64,000 nucleotides of DNA from Hymenobacter chitinivorans DSM 11115 (GTDB lineage: Bacteria; Bacteroidota; Bacteroidia; Cytophagales; Hymenobacteraceae). This document shows, piece by piece, positions 32,405 through 41,705 of this stretch. Both the position numbers and the translations under genes were made by a program. A model generated the notes under the pieces. That model searched no databases and was not told where the DNA came from. It saw only the letters and a list, made by a program, of their open reading frames with translations. How positions within the stretch are numbered: the first letter of the stretch is position 1; every line of letters begins with the position of its first letter. The stretch spans positions 186,001-250,000 of the forward strand of contig NZ_PGFA01000003.1 in assembly GCF_002797555.1 (NCBI RefSeq). The letters run 5' to 3'.

Positions 32405-33913
32405 GTGAAAAAAATCTCCTCGCCGCTGGCCTCCCTGTTGCCCACCCTGACCGGTTTGTTGCTGGTGAGCAGCCTGGTTAGTAGCTGCGCTCGCCGGCCC
32501 ATTGCGGCCACTGCGCCCCCGGCCTTTGCCGCCATCCAGGAAGCCGAGCTGCGCCAGGACCTCTTTGAGTTGGCCAGCGACAGTATGCGGGGCCGCCGCG
32601 CCGGCACCCCCGACGAGCTGCGCGCCGCCGTGTGGGTGGCCGAGCGGGCCCGCAAAATCGGCCTGGAGCCGGCCGGCGACAATGGCACCTACTTCCAGTT
32701 TTACCAATTGCGCCGCACCACCGTGTCGGCCGATACCCGTCTGCAGCTCAACGGCCAGCCCCTGCGCCTGTGGCAGGATGCCTGGGTGACGGCCCCGGTG
32801 GAAGCCCACCTGAACGCGCCGGTGGTATGGCTCAACAGCATGGCCGATACCACCGGCCGCAACCTGCGCGGTAAAGTGGTGGCCATGAAGCTGCTGGCCC
32901 CGGTGCCGCTGCCGGCGCCCAAGATGAGTTTGTGGGGCTACCGCTACATTCTGGCGGCTCTGGCCAAGCAAAGCGCAGCCCTGCGCACCAAGGGCGTAGC
33001 GGCCATTCTGCTGGTGGCCAATGCCACGGCCGAGCCCCAGCTGGGCTTCGTGGGCCACCGCTACCAGGACGGTCTGTACCAGTTGCCCTCCATGCCCGTG
33101 GCCGCGCCCGCCGTGCCGGTTATTCTGCTGCGGCAGGCGGCCCAGGAGTATTTTTCGCTGGGCACGGCTACGCTCAAGGCTGATTTGGGCATGGAAACCT
33201 TCGAGTATCCGTCGGTCAACGTTATTGCCCGGGCTCCGGGAGCCGACCTAACTCTGGCCAAGGAAAACGTGCTCTTCAGCGGCCACCACGACCACGACGG
33301 CATCGGGACGCCCGTGGCCGGCGACTCCATCTGGAACGGGGCCGACGACAACGCCACGGTGAGCGTGGCCATGCTGGCCATCGGCAGGGCCTGGAAAAAG
33401 CGGCCCGGCCAACGCTCGGCGCTGTTTGTGTGGCACGGGGCTGAAGAGCGGGGTTTGCTGGGCTCGCGCTACTACGCCGAAAACCCGACCGTGGCCAAGT
33501 CGTCCATCGTAGCGGTGCTCAACGGCGACATGATCGGGCGTAACGCCCCGGATTCGGCGGCCCTACTGGGCTCCACGGGGCCCCACCGCAACTCTACGGC
33601 CCTGGTTGACATGGCTTTGAAAGCCAACCAGCAGTTTACCAAGTTCAGCCTCGACACGTCCTGGGACAGCCCCGACCACCCCGAGGGCTGGTACTTCCGC
33701 AGTGACCATGTGCCCTACGTGCGGGCGGGCATCCCGGGCCTGTTCTTCACCACCCTGCTGCACCCCGACTACCACACGCCCCGCGACGAGGCCTCCCGCA
33801 TCGATATTGCCAAGCTGGCCCGCATGACGCGCTGGATGTACGCCACCGGCTGGGCCGTAGCCAACACGCCCCAGCGCGTGACGGTAGACCCTGGCGCCAA
33901 GCTGGAGCGGTAA
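32405..33913 (+). CDS. M28 family metallopeptidase (lipoprotein)
   Basis: A 502-residue secreted zinc aminopeptidase-like protein starting at GTG 32405. The signal sequence ends in a lipobox-like LVSSC, so it is probably a lipoprotein. The zinc-binding motifs of the family appear in order: a histidine in FSGHHDHDGIG, the bridging Asp in NGADDNATVSV, the catalytic Glu pair in HGAEERGLLGS, an Asp in LNGDMIGRN, and the last His in LHPDYHTPRDEASR. An inserted PA-like domain occupies about residues 110-275. It would trim peptides in the envelope. It stands alone, ended by a long perfect palindrome. Confidence 0.93.
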   Translation: MKKISSPLASLLPTLTGLLLVSSLVSSCARRPIAATAPPAFAAIQEAELRQDLFELASDSMRGRRAGTPDELRAAVWVAERARKIGLEPAGDNGTYFQFYQLRRTTVSADTRLQLNGQPLRLWQDAWVTAPVEAHLNAPVVWLNSMADTTGRNLRGKVVAMKLLAPVPLPAPKMSLWGYRYILAALAKQSAALRTKGVAAILLVANATAEPQLGFVGHRYQDGLYQLPSMPVAAPAVPVILLRQAAQEYFSLGTATLKADLGMETFEYPSVNVIARAPGADLTLAKENVLFSGHHDHDGIGTPVAGDSIWNGADDNATVSVAMLAIGRAWKKRPGQRSALFVWHGAEERGLLGSRYYAENPTVAKSSIVAVLNGDMIGRNAPDSAALLGSTGPHRNSTALVDMALKANQQFTKFSLDTSWDSPDHPEGWYFRSDHVPYVRAGIPGLFFTTLLHPDYHTPRDEASRIDIAKLARMTRWMYATGWAVANTPQRVTVDPGAKLER

Positions 33914-33932
33914 AGCTTTGTGGGGCTGTTGA

Positions 33933-33993
33933 TTGAGTAAGCATAAAAAAGGCTGGCAGGATGATCCTGCCAGCCTTTTTTATGCTTACTCAA
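33933..33993. terminator. Perfect 61-bp palindrome acting as bidirectional terminator
   Basis: Two arms of 30 nt (33933-33962 and 33964-33993) match perfectly around a single central G. Six As at 33945-33950 and six Ts at 33976-33981 flank the GC-rich core, so it can end transcription of both the peptidase and the convergent RND pump gene. Confidence 0.85.
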
Positions 33994-34001
33994 CTCGGCT
34001 G

Positions 34002-37000
34002 CTAGTGCAGCACCAACTGGGGCTCGGGCGTGAGCTGCTCCTCTTCCGGGTCGCCGTAGTGGGTGTGCCCGGCTTTGTAGGCGGCGTTGAAAATCAGCGG
34101 GAAAATGAGCAGCGTCAGTACCGTGGCCGACACCAGTCCGCCGATAACGACGATGGCCAACGGCTTCTGGGTTTCGGAGCCGATGCCGGTGCTCAGGGCC
34201 GCCGGGAACAGGCCAATCATGGCCATGAGGGCCGTCATGACCACCGGGCGCACCCGGGATTCTACCCCGCGTTTTAGCGCCGCGGCCAAACTCATCTTCT
34301 TGCGCATGTTCTGCTTGAACACTGTAATCAGAATTACCCCGTTCTGAATGCAGATGCCGAAGAGGGCAATAAAGCCGATGCCGGCCGAGATGCTGAAGTT
34401 GGTGTGCGTGACATGCAAGGCCACGATGCCGCCAATCAGGGCAAAGGGCACGTTGACCAGCACCAGGCCCGCATCCTTGGCGTTGCCGAAGGTGATGAAG
34501 AGCAGAATGAAGATGATGACCAGCGCCACGGGCACCATCTGGCTGAGGCGGTGCTGGGCCCGTACCTGGTTTTCAAACTCCCCGGCCCAGGCAATGCTGT
34601 AGCCCTTGGGCAGGTGAATCTGGGCATCGACCTTCTTCTGGGCCTCGGCAATGGTGGAGCCCATGTCCCGGTCGCGCACCGAAAACTTGACGGCAATAAA
34701 GCGCTGCCCGTTGTCGTGGTACACCGAGGCCGGGCCGTTGGCGGTGCGGATGGTGGCAATTTCCTTCAAAGCTACCCGGCCGCCCTTGAGCGTGGGCACC
34801 CGCAATTCTCCGATTTCAGCCTCGGTGCTGCGGTACTGCTCGGGGTAGCGGATGCGGATGTCGAACTTCCTTTCGCCCTCGTAGAGCTGGGTGGCCGCCT
34901 TGCCGCCGATGGCCATTTCGACCACGGCCTGGGCGTCGGCGGCGGCCACGCCGTAGGTGGCCATGCGGTTCTGGTCGAGCAGCACGCTCATTTCGGGCTG
35001 ACCCAGGTTGCGCAGAATGCCCAGGTCTTTCACGCCCCGCACCCCGCGCAGAATGGTGGCTACCGAGTCAGCCTTGGCATTGATTTCCTGGAGGTCATTG
35101 CCGAAAATCTTCACTGCCAACGAAGCGTTGATGCCGGCCACGGCCTCGGCCACGTTGTCGATGATGGGCTGGGAATAGTTGTAAATCACGCCGGGGTACA
35201 CGCGCAGCTTCTTGTCCATCTCGTCGATGAGCTGCTCCTTGGTAATGTGGCGCTTCCACTCTTCCTGGGGCTTGAGGTTGACCTGGCACTGCACGTAGTA
35301 CATGCCCGAGGGGTCGGTGCCGTCGTTGGAGCGGCCGGTTTGGCTCAGCACGCCGTTTACTTCCGGGAAGGAGCCCAGAATCCGGCGAAACTCGGCCACC
35401 TGCTTGGTCGTGGCCGTCAAAGACGAGGACATGGGCAGCTTGGCTTCCACCCAGAGGGCGCCTTCATTGAGCTCGGGCAAGAACTCGGAGCCCAGGAAGG
35501 TAAAGGAGTACAGCACGCCGGTCATAAGGGCAAAGGCCACGGTGAGGCTCAGCGCCTTGTTGGCCATCGTGAAGCCAAAGGCCCGCACCACAATCTGGTC
35601 GAAGAAGTTGACGATGGGGTTATTCTTTTCCCGCACGTTCTGATTGAGCAGAATCGAGGCCAGCACCGGCACCAGCGTGAGGGTGAGCAGCAGGGCGCCG
35701 ACCAACGCAAAGCCCAACGTGTAGGCCAGGGGGCTGAACATCTTGCCTTCCACTTTCTCAAAGGCGAAGATGGGCAGCAGACAGGTCAGGATGATGAGCT
35801 TGGAGAAGAACACGGCCTTGCCCAATTCGCCGCCGGTTTTCTTGATTAAGCTCCGCTTAGCCAGCTTGTTATACACCGGCATCCCGACCTGGTGGGCCTT
35901 GTGGTCGAGCACCACGAAGATGCCTTCCACCATCACCACGGCCCCGTCGATGATGATGCCGAAGTCGATGGCGCCCATGCTGAGTAGGTTGGCCGACATG
36001 CCCTTGAGGCGCAAACAGATAAAGGCAAACAGCAGGGCCAGCGGCACCACCACGCCTACTATCAGCGTGGAGCGCCAGTCGGCCATGAACAGGAACACGA
36101 CCAGCGTGACGAGCACAATGCCCTCAATCAGGTTGTGAATCACGGTTTCGGTGCACTTGTCCATCAGCACGTCCCGGTCGTAGAACGTGACCAGCTTCAC
36201 GTCCGAAGGCAGCACTTTGGTGTTGAGCTCCTCGATTTTGGCCTTGACGCGGCCCAGCACCTCGGCCGGGTTTTCGCCCTTGCGCATAATCACGATGCCT
36301 TCGATGACGTCGTCGTTGCCATCCAGCCCGGCCTGGCCCACTCGGGGCAGGTGGCTTTCGGTGACCCGGGCCACGTTGCGGACCAGAATCGGGGTACCGT
36401 TCACGTGGTCCACGATGACGTTGCCGATTTCCTCGGGGTTGTCGAGCAAACCGATGCCGCGCACCACGTAGGCCTGCCCGTTTTTCTCGATGACGTCGCC
36501 GCCCACGTTGATGTTGCTTTTCTGCACGGCCTGAAAGACTTCCAGGGGCGTGAGGTTGTACATCTGGAGCTGGGCCGGGTCGGCCGTAATTTCATACACC
36601 TTCTTGGTGCCCCCAAACGCGGCAATATCGGCCACGCCCGGCACCGACTTCAGGGCCCGCTCCACCACCCAGTCCTGAATGGCGAGCAGGTCGTTGGTCG
36701 AGCGGCCCTTACCCTGCACGGTGTAGCGGAAAATCTCGCCGGTGGGACCGTAGGGCGGCTGCACGTGGTTTTCGCAGTCGGAGGGGAGCGAGACGCCGGC
36801 CAGCAGGTTGTTCACTTGCTGCCGGGCGTAGAAGTCGTCCACGTCGTCGTCGAAGTTGATTTTGAGCACCGACAGCCCGAACATGCTGATGGAGCGCATG
36901 TTCGACTTCTTCTGCACCGAGTTCATGGCCACTTCAATCGGCGTCGACACGAAGCGCTCCACTTCCTCGGCCGAACGGCCCGGCCACTGGCTGACGATGA

Positions 37001-37151
37001 TAATCTGGGTGTTGGTAACGTCGGGAAACGCCTCAATGGGCGTGTGCAGGTAGCTATACACGCCGCCGGCAATGAGCAGGGCCGTCATGAAGAACACGAA
37101 AAACCGGTTCTTGAGCGAAAACGCGACGATTGATTGAATGAACTTACCCAT
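34002..37151 (-). CDS. Heavy-metal efflux RND transporter, CusA/CzcA family
   Basis: A 1049-residue inner-membrane proton antiporter starting at ATG 37151. It has the typical start (LKNRFFVFFMTALLIAGGVYSY), the PDVTNTQIIIVSQWPGRSAEEVE segment, two large periplasmic domains, and the heavy-metal RND signature in helix 4 (DFGIIIDGAVVMVE). It should expel metal ions such as copper, silver, zinc, cobalt or cadmium together with the adaptor and TolC-type channel encoded upstream; which ion is not decided by sequence. A palindromic element parts it from the adaptor gene. Confidence 0.94.
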   Translation of the reverse strand: MGKFIQSIVAFSLKNRFFVFFMTALLIAGGVYSYLHTPIEAFPDVTNTQIIIVSQWPGRSAEEVERFVSTPIEVAMNSVQKKSNMRSISMFGLSVLKINFDDDVDDFYARQQVNNLLAGVSLPSDCENHVQPPYGPTGEIFRYTVQGKGRSTNDLLAIQDWVVERALKSVPGVADIAAFGGTKKVYEITADPAQLQMYNLTPLEVFQAVQKSNINVGGDVIEKNGQAYVVRGIGLLDNPEEIGNVIVDHVNGTPILVRNVARVTESHLPRVGQAGLDGNDDVIEGIVIMRKGENPAEVLGRVKAKIEELNTKVLPSDVKLVTFYDRDVLMDKCTETVIHNLIEGIVLVTLVVFLFMADWRSTLIVGVVVPLALLFAFICLRLKGMSANLLSMGAIDFGIIIDGAVVMVEGIFVVLDHKAHQVGMPVYNKLAKRSLIKKTGGELGKAVFFSKLIILTCLLPIFAFEKVEGKMFSPLAYTLGFALVGALLLTLTLVPVLASILLNQNVREKNNPIVNFFDQIVVRAFGFTMANKALSLTVAFALMTGVLYSFTFLGSEFLPELNEGALWVEAKLPMSSSLTATTKQVAEFRRILGSFPEVNGVLSQTGRSNDGTDPSGMYYVQCQVNLKPQEEWKRHITKEQLIDEMDKKLRVYPGVIYNYSQPIIDNVAEAVAGINASLAVKIFGNDLQEINAKADSVATILRGVRGVKDLGILRNLGQPEMSVLLDQNRMATYGVAAADAQAVVEMAIGGKAATQLYEGERKFDIRIRYPEQYRSTEAEIGELRVPTLKGGRVALKEIATIRTANGPASVYHDNGQRFIAVKFSVRDRDMGSTIAEAQKKVDAQIHLPKGYSIAWAGEFENQVRAQHRLSQMVPVALVIIFILLFITFGNAKDAGLVLVNVPFALIGGIVALHVTHTNFSISAGIGFIALFGICIQNGVILITVFKQNMRKKMSLAAALKRGVESRVRPVVMTALMAMIGLFPAALSTGIGSETQKPLAIVVIGGLVSATVLTLLIFPLIFNAAYKAGHTHYGDPEEEQLTPEPQLVLH

Positions 37152-37180
37152 GGTAGGGAGCTTGAATTCTTAGGTATGTA

Positions 37181-37383
37181 AGGTCATGTCGAGGCCAAGC
37201 GAGACATCTCGCGGGCTGACGTTGTCGAAAAAGAACGTCATGCTGAGCGGAGCAACGCGGAGCCGAAGCATCTCTCCCGCAGTGGTACTTGCTGCTGCAA
37301 CGAAGCGGTAGAGATGCTTCGACAAGCTCAGCATGACAATGGCATTGCACGCGAGATGTCTCACTGCGTTCGACATGACGTTC
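37181..37383. repeat. Nested palindromic intergenic element, copy 3
   Basis: Outer arms 37181-37215 and about 37347-37383, inner arms 37233-37280 and 37305-37338. It lies inside the efflux operon between the adaptor and pump genes. Confidence 0.85.
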
Positions 37384-37405
37384 TGTTGGCTGTGGGTTGA
37401 CCGGC

Positions 37406-38497
37406 TTAGTCGTTCAGCTCGTCGTAGACCAGCAGCTGGTTCTGGCCGATGATTCGCTCCCCGGCTTGCAGGCCGGCTTGCACGTAGCTCACGTCGCCCA
37501 CGGTTTTGGCCACTTGCACCTCCCGGGTTTCCACGTGGCTGCGGTCCTTGAAGACCATCACGAAGTTGCGGTCCTTGTCGAAGACCACCGATTTGGCGGG
37601 CACGGCCAGCATCTGCCGGTTTTCGGTGTTCTGGACCTTGATCTGGGCGTACATTTCGGGCTTGAGCAAATAGCCGGGGTTGTTGAGCCGCACCCGCACT
37701 TTCATCACCTTGCTTTCGGGGTCCAACACGTTGAACACCTTGTCGATGCGGCCGGTGAAGTGCTTGTCGGGGTAAGACAGGGTCGTCACGTCGGCCGCGT
37801 AGCCTTCCTTCACCTTGCTGATGTCGGACTCGAAGACGTTGGCCAGAATCCAGATGTCGTCCAGGTCGCTGACGGTGAACAGGTTGCCCACGTTGTCGGC
37901 GTTGAATTGCATGTGGTCCGTCACGTTCTTCTCGGTGATAAAGCCCGAAATCGGGGCCCGCAGTTCGTAGGTGCCGTCGTCCGACACGCCGTAGACGCTC
38001 ATCTGCTTGCGGGTTTTGCCCAGGTTGCCTTGGGCCCGCTGCAGCTCCTTACGGGCCAGCGTCACGTCGCGCTCCGACGCCAGGCCGGCCTCAAACTGGT
38101 CTTCGGCCACCTGCAGGTTTTTGCGGGCAATGTCGAGGTCGGTGCCGGCCGAGCTGCGCTGGTTTTGCAAATCGGCAATTTCCCCGCTCCGGATGACGGC
38201 CAGCACCTGACCCTTGGTGACATGGTCGCCGAGCTCCACGGAGAGCTGCTCGACCACGCCGCCCACCAGCGGGTACACTTTCACGGTTTTGTCGCCGTCG
38301 GAGGCAATCTGGCCCGAGAGCGTCAGCTCGTCGCGCACGGGCTGGGCGTGCACCGTATCAATCTTGATTTCGCGCAGCATGGTATCCGAGAGCGAGAAGC
38401 CGGCTTCGGGCTTGGGCGCCGTTTCGGCATCCTTGTGGGAGCAGCCCGCCAGCGTAACGCTCAGGGCAAAGGGCAGGAGGGGGGCAAGGCGGTTCAT
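37406..38497 (-). CDS. RND efflux periplasmic adaptor (CusB/CzcB-like lipoprotein)
   Basis: A 363-residue membrane-fusion protein. ATG at 38497 gives a lipoprotein signal (LLPFALSVTLAGCSHKD); the longer frame to 38542 runs into a repeat element. It has the biotinyl-lipoyl-like halves (GGVVEQLSVELGDHVTKGQVLAVI and YELRAPISGFITEKNV), a helical hairpin between them (about residues 105-165), and beta-barrel and membrane-proximal domains behind. It links pump and outer-membrane channel. It is the middle gene of the operon. Confidence 0.92.
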   Translation of the reverse strand: MNRLAPLLPFALSVTLAGCSHKDAETAPKPEAGFSLSDTMLREIKIDTVHAQPVRDELTLSGQIASDGDKTVKVYPLVGGVVEQLSVELGDHVTKGQVLAVIRSGEIADLQNQRSSAGTDLDIARKNLQVAEDQFEAGLASERDVTLARKELQRAQGNLGKTRKQMSVYGVSDDGTYELRAPISGFITEKNVTDHMQFNADNVGNLFTVSDLDDIWILANVFESDISKVKEGYAADVTTLSYPDKHFTGRIDKVFNVLDPESKVMKVRVRLNNPGYLLKPEMYAQIKVQNTENRQMLAVPAKSVVFDKDRNFVMVFKDRSHVETREVQVAKTVGDVSYVQAGLQAGERIIGQNQLLVYDELND

Positions 38498-38534
38498 ATA
38501 CGTTGGGGTGAAATGTCGTTTGGGAGGGAAAGTA

Positions 38535-38639
38535 GCTGTCATCCTGAGCTTGCGAAGGACCTAACCACGTCTGAAAAAGCCGTTGCTATGTCTGTCGTTC
38601 GTATCCCATAAGGTCCTTCGCAAGCTCAGGATGACAGGC
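38535..38639. repeat. Palindromic intergenic element, second family
   Basis: Left arm about 38535-38562 (GCTGTCATCCTGAGCTTGCG start) and right arm about 38610-38639, its reverse complement, with a 47-nt centre. The outer ends (TGTCATCCTGAGC) resemble the TGTCATGCTGAGC of the other element, but the inner part (TTGCGAAGGACCT) differs. Confidence 0.8.
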
Positions 38640-38648
38640 TACAAAAAG

Positions 38649-39926
38649 CTACTTGAAAATGGGCCGGCCGACGGCGAAGTTGAGTTGTTCGAAGGCCCGC
38701 ACGCGGCTGGCGCGCAGGGCGTTGAGCTGCACGAGGTTGTTCTTGTAGCTCTCGTAGAAGTCCAGGAATTCGACGATGGTCAGGTTGCGCTTGGCATAGC
38801 TCTGCTCGATGCCGCCGATGAGCCGGTCGAAGTCGCCGGTGTCGCGGCTGGAGCCCTGGTAGAGCTGGTCGGCCTGGCGGGCCAGCTGGTAGGCCTGGTG
38901 CACGTCGGTCTGGACCACCAATTGCTGCTGCTCCACCTGGGCCTTGCTGCCCTCAATCTGGGCGCGGGCCGTGCGGATGTTGCCCTGGTTGCGGTTGAAG
39001 AGCGGCACGGCCAGGCCCAGGGTCACGGCGTTGTAGTTCTGGATGTAATTGCCGGCCCGGTCGTACACGTAGCCCACGGCCAGGTCGGGGGTGGCCAGGG
39101 CGCGTTGCAGGCGCAGGTTCTGGGTTTGCTGCTCGGCGTAGGCCTGGCGGGCTTTCAGGTCGGCGCGCTGCACCAGGGCAGTATCGGCCAGCTGTTGCTC
39201 GGAGTAGGCGCCCAGCGTCAGGTTGCGCAGGGCCGCAGGGTCGGCGGCGGGGCGGTAGTAGGTGCCCGAGTTGTCGCGCAGCAGCACGTGGAAGTCGGCC
39301 TGCTCACTGGCTATATCGGTCAGCAGGGCCTGGCGCTCATTCTGGAGCTGAAACAGGAAGGCCCTGAGCCGGATTACCTCTTTCAGCGCCACGTTGCCCT
39401 TGTCGTACTGACTCTGGTACTGGCTGACGGTGTGCTGGAAGGTGCTGATTTCCTTGTCGTACACCCCGATGGTCTGCTGCTTGAAGTACAGATCATAAAA
39501 GGTGGTGCGCAACTGGTAGCGCAGGTTGCGCAGCAGATCCTCGAAGGTGAACTGCTCGACCAGGGCGTTCTGCTGGGCCACGCTGGCGGCGGCTTTGCGG
39601 CGGCCGGCCAGGGCAAAGAGCTGCTGCACCTGGAAGGCCGTGTTGCCGGTGCGGGTCACGTCCAGCACCTTGGTGGTCTGGGGGTTGTAGGTGTTCTGCT
39701 CGATGCTCACCGTGGGGTTGTCCCAGAGGCGGGCCTGCACAATCTGGGCTTCGGCCGCCGTCACGCTGTAGCGCTGGGCCAGCAACGAGAGGTTGTTTTG
39801 CACGAAGCGCTGCTCAGCCTCGGGCAAGGTCAGGCGGGTAGTGTCGGGAGCGGGGGCGTCCGGAGTGGCGGCGGCAGCGGCGCGGGTCAGCAGCAGGGCG
39901 GTCAGGAGCAAAAGAAGGCGTTGCAT
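38649..39926 (-). CDS. TolC family outer-membrane efflux protein
   Basis: A 425-residue outer-membrane channel starting at ATG 39926, with a signal peptide (MQRLLLLLTALLLTRAAAAA). The two halves each have the long coiled helices of the OEP family (LTLPEAEQRFVQNNLSLLAQ at the start; AVTLGLAVPLFNRNQGNIRTA and KRNLTIVEFLDFYESYKNNL in the second half). It is the first gene of the metal-efflux operon, ahead of adaptor and pump, and lies just downstream of four spaced CTAAT repeats. Confidence 0.92.
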   Translation of the reverse strand: MQRLLLLLTALLLTRAAAAATPDAPAPDTTRLTLPEAEQRFVQNNLSLLAQRYSVTAAEAQIVQARLWDNPTVSIEQNTYNPQTTKVLDVTRTGNTAFQVQQLFALAGRRKAAASVAQQNALVEQFTFEDLLRNLRYQLRTTFYDLYFKQQTIGVYDKEISTFQHTVSQYQSQYDKGNVALKEVIRLRAFLFQLQNERQALLTDIASEQADFHVLLRDNSGTYYRPAADPAALRNLTLGAYSEQQLADTALVQRADLKARQAYAEQQTQNLRLQRALATPDLAVGYVYDRAGNYIQNYNAVTLGLAVPLFNRNQGNIRTARAQIEGSKAQVEQQQLVVQTDVHQAYQLARQADQLYQGSSRDTGDFDRLIGGIEQSYAKRNLTIVEFLDFYESYKNNLVQLNALRASRVRAFEQLNFAVGRPIFK

Positions 39927-39949
39927 ATCCTTTCAAAAGGTTTGATATG

Positions 39950-39957
39950 CAAGAGTA
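39950..39957 (-). promoter_or_regulatory. Candidate -7 element of the metal-efflux operon
   Basis: TACTCTTG on the minus strand, one mismatch from TAnnTTTG, 23 nt before the tolC-like ATG and 10 nt from the nearest repeat of the CTAAT array. The place of a -33 element is covered by the array. Confidence 0.45.
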
Positions 39958-39967
39958 CGCCGGCCGT

Positions 39968-40005
39968 ATTAGGCCCGAATTAGAGGGGCATTAGAAACGG
40001 ATTAG
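39968..40005. promoter_or_regulatory. Four ATTAG (CTAAT) direct repeats at exact 11-bp spacing (candidate operator of the efflux operon)
   Basis: ATTAG occurs at 39968, 39979, 39990 and 40001 on the plus strand, which is CTAAT reading toward the efflux genes. Number, helical phasing and distance to the -7 element parallel the TGTTA array at 29766. The OmpR-type regulator encoded at 41894-42571 is the natural candidate to bind it. Confidence 0.7.
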
Positions 40006-40100
40006 AATCTGAATATTTCGATGAAAAGTGGGTTTAGAGGTTATTTAAGCGGGTTTGTATAGGAAGAAATAATAAGCTGGTGCGAGTCGGCTTTATGTAA

Positions 40101-40256
40101 GAACGTCATGCTGAGCTGGTCGAAGCATCTCTCCCGCTTCGTTGCAACGCTACTTGATTAGCACTGCGGTAGAGATGCTTCGACCAGCTCAGCATGACGT
40201 TCTGTGCCCAACAACGATAGCGCGCGAGATTCCTCACTCTGCTCGGAATGACGTTC
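40101..40256. repeat. Nested palindromic intergenic element, copy 4, left outer arm missing
   Basis: Inner arms 40101-40139 and about 40165-40203 and an outer right arm about 40221-40256 are present; the outer left arm is not seen. It fills most of the gap between the kinase and efflux operons. Confidence 0.8.
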
Positions 40257-40265
40257 ATAAGTACT

Positions 40266-41624
40266 TTAAAACACCACTTCCGCCACGGTGCCGGTGCCGA
40301 GCTGGGAGTGGATGTGGAGTTGGCCGCCGTGAAGCTCGATGATGCGGCGGGCTAGGGGGAGGCCCACGCCGTGGCCCACCACCGCCCGGGCGTTATCGGC
40401 CCGAAAGAAGGGCTGGAAGATGCGGCTAAGGTCTTTGGGCGCAATGCCGATGCCGTGATCCTCGATTCGCAGGTGAACCCGCCCGTGCTCGAAGCCGAAA
40501 TGCACGGCCACCGGCTGGCTCTCGGAGTACTTCAGGGCATTGTCGAGCAGGTTGGTCAGAGCCCGGCTCAGCAACTGCCGGTTGCCCCGGATTTCCAGCT
40601 GCTCGGGGGTAGCCGGCAGCTCACCCATTGTAATCTGCACCCGGCGGCGCAGTTCGGGCGGCAGGGCTTCGCGGGCTTCCCAGAGCAGTTCGTCGAGCCG
40701 GATTTCGTCGTTGCTGGTGCTGGCAATATTGGCTTGGGTGAGCTCCAATAAGTTGTTAATCAATGATTTAAGATGCTGTAGCTCGCTCAGCACCGAGGCC
40801 AGCGCCTCGCGGTAGGCGGCTGGCTCCCGTTCCCGGTTCAGTAGCACCTGGATTTCGCCGATGGTAGCCGTGAGCGGGGTCCGCAACTCGTGGGAGGCAT
40901 TGCTGACAAAGGTGCGCTGCCCCTCAAAGCCTTCCTCCAGCCGCTCCAGCATTCTATTAAAGGTGCGGGCCAGACGGGTTATTTCATCCTGCTCGCTTCG
41001 GCTCAGTCCCTGCTCATCCACCCGCAGGTGCAGATCCTGGGCCGTAATCCGGTCCACTTGGTCGTTGACGGCGGCAATGGGCGTGAGGGCGCGCCCGGCA
41101 AACACCCGCCCGGCCACGTAAATCACCACCAGGCTGCCCACGAAGATGCAGGCCAGAATCGTGGCCAAGTGCTCCAGCCGCTTGCGGCCCGACAGGTTCT
41201 CGGCGGCAGCCACAATGATGTATTCGCCCTGGTTGTCGCGGTAAAAGATGCCCACGGCCTGCCGGGTGCCGATGTCAAAGTACACCTCCTTCTCGGTCAG
41301 GATGCGGGCCAGGATATGGTCGGAGATGTTGATGCGGCGGTCCTGCTCAATAAAGCGGGGCTGGAGCCGGGCGTCGTAAATCTGGAGCACCTCCCCCACG
41401 AGCGTGCGCAGGTAGCGGCGCTGAAACTCCCGGAAGGCATCGGCCCGCAGCTCATCCTGCTCCAAAAACACGTAGCCCGTCACCTCGGCCCGGTCGCGCA
41501 GGCGCTGGTGAAACTCTTCGTGGGCGTAATCGGCCTGCAGGATGTAGACCACCGACATGGCCGCCAGCAGAATCACGGCCACAAGCCCCAGGAAAAGCCA
41601 AGTCAGGCGGTTACGGATAGTCAA
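40266..41624 (-). CDS. HAMP-domain sensor histidine kinase of the metal-efflux locus
   Basis: A 452-residue kinase starting at TTG 41624; no ATG nearby gives the expected N-terminus (MTIRNRLTWLFLGLVAVILL). Helix 1 is about 8-29, a periplasmic domain follows, helix 2 is about 154-175, then HAMP, HisKA with His245 (VSNASHELRTPLTATIG) and HATPase (NLLDNALKYS, EDHGIGI, VGHGVGLPLARRII). It resembles CusS/CzcS-type kinases and sits between the response regulator and the efflux genes on the same strand, so it probably senses the exported metal. Confidence 0.93.
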   Translation of the reverse strand: MTIRNRLTWLFLGLVAVILLAAMSVVYILQADYAHEEFHQRLRDRAEVTGYVFLEQDELRADAFREFQRRYLRTLVGEVLQIYDARLQPRFIEQDRRINISDHILARILTEKEVYFDIGTRQAVGIFYRDNQGEYIIVAAAENLSGRKRLEHLATILACIFVGSLVVIYVAGRVFAGRALTPIAAVNDQVDRITAQDLHLRVDEQGLSRSEQDEITRLARTFNRMLERLEEGFEGQRTFVSNASHELRTPLTATIGEIQVLLNREREPAAYREALASVLSELQHLKSLINNLLELTQANIASTSNDEIRLDELLWEAREALPPELRRRVQITMGELPATPEQLEIRGNRQLLSRALTNLLDNALKYSESQPVAVHFGFEHGRVHLRIEDHGIGIAPKDLSRIFQPFFRADNARAVVGHGVGLPLARRIIELHGGQLHIHSQLGTGTVAEVVF

Positions 41625-41705
41625 TTGCTAAGGTGTTAATGCGTTGCTAATGTGGGGAATGGGATAAATGTGCAGAATGGGGAAATACGGTTGAATGTGC
41701 TGATT

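Noticed and set aside
33933..33993. Perfect palindrome as the end of a mobile element or attachment site
   Set aside because: Convergent gene context with A and T runs beside a GC-rich stem fits a bidirectional terminator; no element borders are seen.
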